Source: Mercenaria mercenaria (taxonomy: Eukaryota > Mollusca > Bivalvia > Venerida > Veneridae). From it: DNA of 64,000 nucleotides. How positions within the stretch are numbered: the first letter of the stretch is position 1; every line of letters begins with the position of its first letter. The stretch lies in NCBI RefSeq assembly GCF_021730395.1, contig NC_069362.1, positions 45,092,501 through 45,156,500 of the forward strand, in the 5' to 3' direction. The notes under the pieces are model-generated. The model worked only from the letters and a program-made list of their open reading frames with translations. It did no database searches and was not told the origin of the DNA. This document shows positions 55,191-64,000 of the stretch, piece by piece. A program made the translations under genes and the position numbers.

Positions 55191-57692
55191 TGCCAGAGTG
55201 AAGCTATTCTGGAACATTCTCGTAAAACTCATACTATTTAAGTTGATTTGTTACTGTAAAATATAATTATTATTGAGGGGAGGCAATACTGATGTTCAAT
55301 CACCTTTAGTAGCGAAATAGTTATTGTTCATTTAACGACGTTTGTTATTACAGAAAACGCTGTCAGACTGAATGCCACTGCGTCTTCAATGTCACTCAGA
55401 TTAATTTGGAAAATCAACTGTCCAAGAGTAAAATAGTAAATGATAAAAAAGCATACATCTGCGTTTTCAACATAAATGCTACATGACTTTCATGGTTTAT
55501 TTTCAGCAGTACTGTGTTATTTCTTAGACTTACATGTATTATTGCTAAATGTATTGTTTGGGTCCAAATGGCGGTCAATGTTTTATGTACGCACTTTAGA
55601 GACTTCATGTACATGCAATATACAGACATAACAATTAATAAACTGCCCTGTCTACGAGGAACTTAATTATTAAATTTTATTATATTTGGAGGCCATTCTT
55701 TTGTTGATGGATGTATATACATGTGTTAAAAACGCAGTTGAGACAGGTTAAACGGTCAGTTATAAATTATTCAATTCTAAATAGAACCAAACAATTCAAA
55801 TACATTACTTTTATAACCTTGGATACCTCCATTTGACATTGAATAACTTTATATACCTCATTATCTAGTAATCGGCAAACGAGAAGCAGAAACAAAACAG
55901 CCAAGTCATTAAAAAATTCAACTTGAAGTCATAAATAGAAACAATTGCCGTGCAAGGGCTGCTTTTTAAGCATTTAACCATTTTTAAACAATACATTTGG
56001 CTTTGTATCATAATCTAAAAATAGAAACAGCTAACTATCAATCGGCAGCGCATTTCATTGTTGGAACAAGAAATACAGTTTGCAATCCTCAGTCGTAAAT
56101 ACAACTGCATGTGCTGCATTTATTATGTTTAAAGAAGATCCTACATTTGGTGTTAAATTCGATTCGGTTGACAATATGCTATCGCAATACAGGGAGTAAA
56201 CACGTCGCAGACATTGCATGAGTATTTCAGCGAAACATAACGCTTATGTGAACTGAACGGATAATATTTAAAGGGATTTCTTCTGTTGCTTTTACCCCCA
56301 TAATATGTAAACGTAGTATTAATAGCTAGTAAACTAGGCCATTAATATTATATTATATAGATAACATTATTTTTGATACGTGTATAAGCAAGAAATTACA
56401 AGTAAAGACAAAACATATACAGTAGTCTATTCACAATGAAATTGTTATTTAGTTCTTTAAATCCAATAAGCCCTGATGGAATTATTTGAATACAGAAAAG
56501 CCCTACATTCTTTTCAAAACATTAAACCTCTGAGGAGACGGACCGAATGTAAATGTTTACAAACAATAGATAAAAACTTGATCACAGTAATAATTTTAAA
56601 GAAATACAATGTTCCTATATCATTATGTTGGTCCAAATCCAGGAGACAGCTCAGAGAATAGCTATTTAGTTGTCCCCGTAATAGGCTTAAAATTTTTAGT
56701 ATGTGGTAGTTTACATTGTAAACGATATTTGACTCTTTGTTTCATGACATAAAAAATCTATAAAACCCCCTTAAATTTCAGAAAAATAAGCTGACGTAAT
56801 ACAAAATTTGGAGTAGAAAATATATACATCATAAGATTATAATCTTTTTAAACTTGTTACTAAGAATTAGTCAAACTTGTATTATGCAGCTAGCCTAGGG
56901 AGCAATACAGTCTGGCTGCTTTAGGCAGGGAACTGCTCAAGACAAGTTGAAATTAGAACAAAATGATAATTTGGGAAGTTAGTTGACAGGCTGCTTCATC
57001 AGAACAAAATGTCAATTTCGTAAGTTAGTTGACTGGTTTCTTAAGGGAAGTGTTTATTTAATACAGTGGACTTCTAAGCCAGGTTCTACTGTATACAGGG
57101 GTAAACAGTTTCATGCTGCAAAAGCCTTGTCTTCATCTCCGATAAAAAATCTCTTTACAAATCTCTTCATAAAACTAAAACAATCATGGAAACAGACAAA
57201 TATGTGTACACTTACTGTTAAATACCAGTTGGAGAAAATATAGCATGGAGATGCTATTGAATTTATCTTTTCTGATTATGTTACACATGCTCTAATATAA
57301 AGTGTACGTTTAGTTAATTTCTTAAACATTTTTAAGTTATATAATGGCCGTGTCTGCTTTAGAGTGAACAAAATTGCGAAATGTTAGGTTCTGTGTGGCT
57401 ATCGTCAAAAGTCTAACCGTGTACATTTATCTTTATTCATCGGGCTCATGGAATACATTTGCTGTTGTTTATGAATACAAAATGTAATAACTTCCCGCTA
57501 GTAGACGTAAGGGATGCTCTATATTTCATAACCTCTCAAAGACTGACTAATGTAAAATATAGGCTAGTTGCTTCAAAATGATCATCCTGTATATTCTTAT
57601 ATTCTTTATTTTTTCATCTTATATATTCGTGCAGTCTTTATTATTTTCATTTTATATAATGGTGTAGTCTTCATTATCTATAGACACATGGC
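55191..57692. other. intergenic, no gene seen
   Basis: About 2.5 kb of AT-rich sequence absent from the paralogous place before copy A (where 20990 continues directly into the segment matching 57693). 56950-57040 contains a short imperfect direct duplication (attagaacaaaatg ... atcagaacaaaatg). No exon is seen. Confidence 0.4.
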
Positions 57693-57882
57693 ATTAAAAT
57701 GAATAATAACATAAGTTGACTAGTCCTAGAACTATCCCTTAAATGACTGTCATAAGAAAATACTACTTGAAATCTTTGAAATATGCCGACCGGGCATCGA
57801 AGATCTTCGAAAATGCAATGTTGATTCTCTACCATAATTCGGCCACCGCTACAGATAGAATGTCTTGATACTAACACAAATA

Positions 57883-58094
57883 AGCCGTGCCATGAGAAAA
57901 CCAACCAAGTAGGTTTGCGACCAGCATGGATCAGATCCAGATCGGATCCATGCTGTTCGCTAACAGTTTTTCCAATTCCAATAGGCTTTAAAAGCGAACA
58001 GCATGGATCCTGACCAGATTGCGCGGATGCGCAGGCTGGTCTGGATCCATGCTAGTCGCAAAGCCACTATGTTGGTTTTCTCATGGCGCGGCTC
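57883..58094. mobile_element. palindromic MITE (GAGCCGCGCCATGAGAAAACC family)
   Basis: The left end is AGCCGTGCCATGAGAAAACC, AAC. The right end is the complement of GAGCCGCGCCATGAGAAAAC, CAA. The interior includes gcgcggatgcgc and catggatccagaccagcctg-type inverted words. It lies where copy A has the 22-bp minisatellite. Confidence 0.82.
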
Positions 58095-58099
58095 AAATA

Positions 58100-58471
58100 T
58101 GTTTCACTAAGCATAGTTTAAGGATTATTTGTAATTAAGTAGGGACTATGAAGTTACTTACTTTTTCAATTGATACAATGTTGCCATAACATGCAGTTAT
58201 TTCTAATAGCATAACATTTTGTCTATCTTATATTTAAGTTTCATGATCAAAATTACCTTGGACTACTTTTGTCCCATGAAAATGTTATAACTTCTGTTAG
58301 GGATAAATCAATTGCTATTTGGGCATGATCGTAAATAGACGCAATATACAGAGCCTTAATTAACCAATTGATGATTAGTAGTTAGAATGGCAGAATTAGG
58401 GGAGGAGTTAGCGATGACAAGTTCAAAAATAATTTTGCGTTCATTGCAGTCTGTGCTATTTTACTAAAAAG
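58100..58471 (+). promoter_or_regulatory. 5' flank of copy C, conserved with copy A
   Basis: It matches 22121-22482, including the acceptor-like TTCATTGCAG just before the ATG-bearing segment. The promoter itself cannot be pinpointed. Confidence 0.4.
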
Positions 58472-58727
58472 ATGGGGAAAGGTTTACCTAACAGTAATTT
58501 AAGATACATAGTTAATAGAAGTAATACACCTAACGAGTTAGCAAAAGAGAATTCATTTGTGAGTATAAACGAGACAAATGTCAATATCACAGTTAAACCA
58601 TCTGGGTCACCACATTGTACCAAGGTTGTGATCGGACTAGTTGTAGCTGGAATTGTTGCAGTTGGAGTAACAGTGGCGCTGGTCGTCGTTTTAACAAAAA
58701 AAGGCGATGACGGAGAGAAAACGACAG
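58472..58727 (+). CDS. copy C MGKGL-type first exon
   Basis: 85 codons plus one base, donor GTTAGA 58728. A 50-residue polar tail (with NETN and NIT sites) precedes the helix VVIGLVVAGIVAVGVTVALV and VVL (~52-74), then TKKGDDGEKTT. The flanks are basic on both sides, so topology is less certain than for the MATTE type. Type II is inferred from the extracellular domains that follow. Confidence 0.75.
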
Positions 58728-61700
58728 GTTAGACTATTAGTTGATTGTTTTTCGTTGTATAAATAGACATTTACTTCTCTTTCAAAACCTGAATGCACTA
58801 ATTTTGCAAATAAAATATGCACCTAAACATAGGTAAACACGTTTCTGAAAAAAGAATTTCTTTCAAATATCTCAAATTTTATATCTTATATTATATTGAT
58901 CTTATCAAAATTTATTTTTAAAAGACATGTTCATGATATAACCGGTTATGAAATCGTGAATACTTTTACTTGCTATGCCATGGCTAAAGAAACTTCAACT
59001 AGATAAGATAAACAAAAATTGACTTCTACAAATAATGCATACACGTACGAGTTACATTACCCTATAGTTAGTATAATGTGTTTCAGCTTTATTAGAATGT
59101 GTGTATATTTTTCAAGTTTTACCAAGTGAAACGCCACAAACAACTACCAGACCTGTTACATCAACGACCACGATACCGGAAAAAGCAAGCACTTCCTCAG
59201 GTTTCAGTCTTATTTATATTTTCATTTCAAAGATTTGAGTAATAACATTGCTTGTAGTATCCCTTAAGCTCTAAACAGATTAAACACAAGAAGAAATTTA
59301 CGAGTTACGAACTTTCGATTATACTCGCCGGTATAAAAAGCCTTTGTAAAAACGAAACAAACATATCTGCGTGTATTAGGAATAGTGAGCGTTAGGTTAG
59401 ACATAACTAGCAAAAGCATGTACCATTAAAACCGACAACGTTTTCAACAACTGACATTTAATTACGAATACAGCTCTTCATTCACAACCCTTTTATATTT
59501 AATCAAGTGATTTGATACGTTTACTGGCTATGCCAAAGACTACAGAAAACTTCAACTAGATAAGATAAACAATAAATTGACTTTTGCAAATGATGCGTAC
59601 ACGTACGAGTTACATTCCTCTAAGTTGAATAAAAGATTTGTGTAAATTTTCTAAAGGTTTACCAAGTGAAACGCCGGAAACAACAACAGTAACCAGACCT
59701 GTTACATCAACGACCATGATACCGGAAATAACAAGCACTACTTCAGGTTTCAGTCAATTGTATTTTCATTTTATTAAGATTTAAGTTATGATTCATCAAT
59801 TAAGACACTGCTACCGTGTGCTGGCTCTAAACAGATTAAAAACAAGAAGAAATTTACGAGTTACTGAATTTCAATTATACTCAGTTTCATATTAGAAAAA
59901 TTGAGCAGTAACTTTAAATTACCTATGTAAAAACGGAATATACATAACTGTGTGTAATAGAATAGTGCGTGTTAGATTAAATATAAGCCTACACGTACTA
60001 TTAAAATGGCAACGTTTTCAGCAACTGACTGTTAATGCATGACATTTTATTACATATACAGCACTTTTTCACCTCTTTTTTTTAAACTTCACCAAGTGAT
60101 TTGATGATGATTTTATACCTTAAAATTTAGTTACTAATAGCAAAAAGTGACGTTTGCACATATAAATATTTGTAAAAATATATCATGCCTTTCTGTTTTT
60201 AAGGTGTTTCGTTCAAATGTCCTCACTAATACCGATTATACTAAATTAAATCATGTATTTAGAGAATGGAGAAGGCTTCTGGTCTGCTTGGGGAGACTGG
60301 ACACAATGTACAGCTACATGTAACTCTGGGATCCACAAACGTTATCGGAGTTGTAATGGACAAGACTCAACAGAATGTGTAGGCGATTTCGTTGAGACTG
60401 AAATCTGTGTAGAAACTGTATGTCCGGGTAAGCTATCTTTTCTTGCGATATATGCCATTTTAACTCAACTAATCTTGAACTACCTTAAACTTTAAATAGA
60501 TATGACATTGTATATTTTATAATTTCATTTTAAACATTACATGGCAATTAATTCAGTTGTCGTTTTTATGTTATTAAATAATCTCTATGTGTGCTACGTT
60601 GTACCAACACAGTTGACCACTAAATACCAGATCCAAATACCTTTTGGTACAATAAACTGTTCCACGACAACTTAATACATTTTGATCTGAAACTCTATAA
60701 GTTCAGAATGTACTATAAGAATCATAAAACTGACAACGATAATAAAATGAGCCATTAATTAACACAATGCATTCCTGACAGATGAATATAACATTTAGCG
60801 CCTTTCACGTCTGAAATATTACTGAGATATCTCTAGTGCTAAATTCAAGAGCAATGACTGTTATAGCCTAACCACTGGGTTTCCCTAGATATTCTTAATT
60901 AAATATTTTGTTTCTCTATGTATGATTCCCAATGTATATATTCTGGTATTTAGTGTGTGGAAAATGGACAACGTGGGGTTCCTGGGGTAGTTGTGACGTC
61001 ACTTGTGGCGGTGGAACACAGTCTCGAACAAGAACATGCTCTAAGACTGACTCTGCAGATCTTGATTGTGTCGGAAATAATGCGCAAGAAAAGAACTGTT
61101 CCGAATGGGAATGCCCAGGTTGGTCAAATAATAATGTTATTTCAAATATGCCTTTCAACGCTATATCCATACACGCGTTTAATGCTTGCTCTTGATTATA
61201 ATATGTGTGTGTGTATATTCGGGTTTAACGTCTTTTTCAACAGTTTTTCAGTCATATAAACGACGGTGTCTACTTGTAGCAGTGAGCACAATGCCCAGCA
61301 TTATAGTTCTGCCTCACTGGAATATCACGCCGTAGACACGTGACATGATACCCCACCCAGTAACATTATACTGACAACGGGCTGACCAGTCCTAGCACTA
61401 TCCTCTTAATGCTGAGCGCCAAGCGAGGAAGCTACTAGTACCATTTTTTACGTCTTTGGTATGACGCGGTCGGGGATCGAACCTACGACCCCCAGCAATC
61501 GAAGCGGACGCTCTACCACTAGGCTACCGAGGCGGTTTATTTGTAATATATCATGATTTGAATTAACAAACTAAGACGTATATACCAAGTTTTGTATTTA
61601 GATTTATTTGTAGTAAGTACAATATATCTCTATCCTCAGTAATTTGAAGGCACAGGATTACTACAAATGAAGGAAAATTGTATGTAATTAAAATGGGAAT

Positions 61701-64000
61701 GTGATGACACTGGAAAATATAAAATTATTTTATGCCACTGAAGTAATGTTATTAAAAAAAACAAGGCTTTCTTCCCAGACTGTTCCAGAGAATGTACAGT
61801 AGGAGTCCTAAACACGGATTGTGATACATGTCTTTGTGATGGTATGGTCATTACGGGAAGGGTTCGCGCTGTCTCAACGGGCAACCCAATCAGCAATGCG
61901 GCATTGTACGCAAGCACTGCACCGACCAAGCTTATAGCCCAGAGTAATTCGACCGGCTTCTTCTCATTAGACGCTATGTGCACATCGACAGAGCTTCTAA
62001 TTATACGAAACGGTTTCGTTGACATCACTGTGGTAGTCAGCGACAACAACATAGAAATAAACATGACCAAAATAGGTATCGATTTTACTTGTCATCAAAC
62101 AATAGAAGCTATGCTATAATTTCAAAAGAAAAAAGCCCAGGAATATGGTTATTTATAAATCTGATGAAAGTGTACAGTGTACTTTGCATCGCAATTGACA
62201 AACGCCTATAACTGTATTTCTCATTTCAAGTATATACATTGCAGGTGTAGAAGAAGTAGAATTTAGTTCTCATAATTTATGTGTTTAAACTGTTCCATTT
62301 TAAATCCAACGACAAATAATAGATAAGCTTTATGGTTGTCTCGGTTGCATATCAAACTAGAATCCCTCCCAAATTCGTTTGTTCCTATTAAAGCAAAACT
62401 TTATATAAATGAAATATCGTGTTGCGTTGATATTATAGGCGTGATATGTTTTCTATCATCGTCTAATTTTTTACCTGCAATATATTTATATTCATATCAA
62501 ACAGTGTTGCCATACCTGACGGAAACGCCACAGGCAAAGAAAAGATTGTCAGGAGAAAATGTTACACTCTGTTGTGAAGCAGTTGCCAGTCCTCCGATAG
62601 ATTATTATGAATGGTAAGTGTGTCTAATAATGAGCATGGTGCATTTAACAGTTGGCGAAATCTATAGTTTGTCAGTTTGTTTAAGATTGCTTTGTTGGTA
62701 CGGCCATCCGAATGCGGCAACTTCAAACGGAGAAGAAATGCATTCAATACACGTGGACGATAAAATATGAGTTATTTCAGTCATTTAAAACTTATCAGCT
62801 TCATCTGTACGATAGGTTCAAAGATGATTTACTATTAGACGTGACCCTGTATCAAGATGGCAACAAGCTGAGTCTGTCTGATTTGACCACAACCGATAGC
62901 GGAAGATACCAGTGCAGAGCTAACAGTCCAGCAGGAGCTATCATGTCACCTGCTGCAACATTGCGTGTAAAAGGTTTGTTTATTGGAGCTACTAAGACGA
63001 TCTTAATATGTAAAATATGTTGTTTAGGTTGGACTTAAACACGATTTGAAGGTTACTTGTACGGAATACCATTTTAAAATTTATAGTAAGGGCAAAAACA
63101 GCACATTCTTTGTAAAAAGCTACAACGCATAATTCTTGTAACTCGGTATACTGTTACCTTTTATTTTTGTTCAGCATGCATTTAGGTACAAGTCCCACTA
63201 GACGCTTAAATTAATATAATGCCATTTCAGTTATAACTTAAAATTCTTAGATAAACTGATTTCGTACATATTAATGATTTAACTGAATTCTGCTTTATTA
63301 GAAAATAATGCACCTGATGGTGTTACGTCATTTAAAATACTGTTCTTTGAAAAAAAAAGAAATTGTTGAAGGCATGTAGATTCATCGCCATTTCTCTGTT
63401 GTATTTTGCATATTTATCAGATGATAGCTTATTTTTGTAGCTTTGTAGACCGATTAGACAGTAGTAGTAAGAAAAAAGGTTAAAACAATTTGAATATAAT
63501 AAATATAGCATTGCTAGTATTAATGTCTGTACACATGTCACTAAAATATTGAAAACAAAAAGGCTTCATAAAGCTATTTTCTTATTATTATTTTACTTTA
63601 TTTTTGTTTCATTTGATTAAACATGATTTATTAATTCACAATCCTGGTTTTATGAATATTATCATCGTTTCACAGTTTTAAACACTGTATATCCTCAAGT
63701 GCTGTTCACAAAACAAACCTTGTCAAAGTTGAAGAAATGCTGAGAATGATCATTTTGTTGAGAAAGTATGTCTTTGAACGACTTTTGTTGAAACTGTTTA
63801 CGTCGCTATATTTTGTCAACGAGGACACGTTTTTCAAATGTACTCATAATGGTAATTAATGTATATCTATTACTTCATGTGTTACAGAGGAATCAAATGA
63901 TTTCTGTGCGGATGCATTACAACAAAAGACAGTCGCTTTACCTGATGATTGTGTCCAAGCTAGAACAAATACCGCAACGTACGAAGTTGGGGAATGCATT
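58472..64000 (+). CDS. CILP-like type II membrane protein, copy C (3' end cut by window)
   Basis: Exons join in phase: 58472-58727, 59117-59200, 59657-59746, 60263-60427, 60954-61118, 61779-62075, 62505-62613, 62816-62973, and 63888 onward. Order: MGKGL tail and helix, two stalk exons, two TSP1, carboxypeptidase-regulatory-like, Ig in two exons, and the start of the CILP C-terminal exon. No break is seen. The body is clearly closer to copy A than to B: identical or near-identical peptides in TSP1-2, the regulatory-like domain and Ig. Its tail lacks the Tyr-motif repeats of copy B. Predicted to sit in the plasma membrane with the CILP part outside. Confidence 0.8.
59117..59200 (+). CDS. copy C stalk exon 1
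   Basis: 28 codons, phase 1-1: VLPSETPQTTTRPVTSTTTI, PEKASTSS. Thr/Pro/Ser-rich. Confidence 0.72.
59657..59746 (+). CDS. copy C stalk exon 2
   Basis: 30 codons, phase 1-1: GLPSETPETTTVTRPVTSTT, MIPEITSTTS. It is a diverged duplicate of stalk exon 1. Confidence 0.72.
60263..60427 (+). CDS. copy C TSP1 exon 1
   Basis: 55 residues ENGEGFWSAWGDWTQCTATC, NSGIHKRYRSCNGQDSTECV, GDFVETEICVETVCP. WxxWxxW with six cysteines; phase 1-1. Its counterpart is deleted from copy A. Confidence 0.87.
60954..61118 (+). CDS. copy C TSP1 exon 2
   Basis: 55 residues VCGKWTTWGSWGSCDVTCGG, GTQSRTRTCSKTDSADLDCV, GNNAQEKNCSEWECP. Nearly identical to copy A 26335-26499. One extra Cys at residue 2 replaces Tyr. Confidence 0.88.
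61216..61535 (-). mobile_element. tRNA-derived SINE in copy C intron, absent from copy A
   Basis: Minus-strand head: CCGCCTCGGTAGCCTAGTGG, TAGAGCGTCC (box A), GTAGGTTCGATCCCCGACC (box B), then GTCATACCAAAGACGTAAAA. The minus-strand tail is GTTGAAAAAGACGTTAAACC. The aligned copy A intron (26585-26600) runs through without it, so it inserted after the A/C duplication. Confidence 0.88.
61779..62075 (+). CDS. copy C carboxypeptidase-regulatory-like exon
   Basis: 99 residues DCSRECTVGVLNTDCDTCLC, DGMVITGRVRAVSTGNPISN, AALYASTAPTKLIAQSNSTG, FFSLDAMC onward. Differs from copy A at about ten residues. Phase 1-1. Confidence 0.86.
62505..62613 (+). CDS. copy C Ig domain, first half
   Basis: VLPYLTETPQAKKRLSGENV, TLCCEAVASPPIDYYEW, the same peptide as copy A despite silent differences. 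Phase 1 to 2. Confidence 0.88.
62816..62973 (+). CDS. copy C Ig domain, second half
   Basis: FKDDLLLDVTLYQDGNKLSL, SDLTTTDSGRYQCRANSPAG, AIMSPAATLRVK. Acceptor CGATAG 62815, donor GTTTGT 62974. Confidence 0.88.
63888..64000 (+). CDS. copy C CILP C-terminal exon (start only)
   Basis: EESNDFCADALQQKTVALPD, DCVQARTNTATYEVGECI, then the window ends. The 113 visible bases are identical to copy A 29091-29203. Confidence 0.88.

Noticed and set aside
61450-61535. Possible tRNA gene on the minus strand
   Set aside because: It is the tRNA-derived head of the SINE 61216-61535 and continues into the SINE body.

Overview
The window is AT-rich metazoan DNA from a mollusc, most likely a bivalve. It has spliced genes with GT-AG introns, tRNA-headed SINEs, several families of short elements carrying GTCC/GTCT microsatellites and about 150-bp internal tandem repeats (the bivalve 'pearl' / Helentron-associated type), and palindromic MITEs. 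The species is an inference; no organelle or rRNA marker is present.

Left part (1-7,100): the last four exons and the long 3'UTR of a + strand Tim23 gene (mitochondrial inner-membrane import channel). Its introns are loaded with elements: a decayed hAT transposon (285-2320), two oppositely oriented copies of one palindromic MITE flanking the two middle exons, and another MITE. From 7,100 to 19,100 no gene is recognisable. That stretch is dominated by nested arrays of ~147-bp repeats belonging to non-autonomous Helentron-like elements, plus one fresh SINE with a 12-bp target duplication.

Right part (19,500-64,000): a tandem cluster of genes whose ectodomain matches cartilage intermediate layer protein (CILP): thrombospondin type-1 repeat(s), a carboxypeptidase-regulatory-like domain, one Ig domain split over two exons, and a long single-exon CILP C-terminal region. 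Unlike secreted vertebrate CILPs, these genes start with an exon coding a short cytoplasmic tail and one transmembrane helix, followed by Thr/Pro-rich stalk exons, so they predict type II membrane proteins. There are three bodies. Copy A (19,552-31,038) is damaged. Copy B (38,681-51,169) joins in phase through eight exons to about 1,257 residues. Copy C (58,472 to the window end) is open as far as visible and cut by the edge. Two unrelated N-terminal modules occur: a MATTE type whose tail carries repeated Tyr motifs including one exact ITAM-consensus pair, and a short MGKGL type. B has the first, C the second, and A is preceded by both.

Between and inside these genes lie a ~3.5-kb foldback-like inverted repeat with a 118-bp-arm hairpin at its centre (42,362-45,909), sitting between two near-identical copies of a stalk exon; minisatellites of 21-22 bp in both orientations; a decayed LINE downstream of B; more SINEs and MITEs; and a stray fragment of the CILP exon downstream of A. 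The most interesting object is the CILP-ectodomain / ITAM-like-tail receptor family and its modular tandem array.
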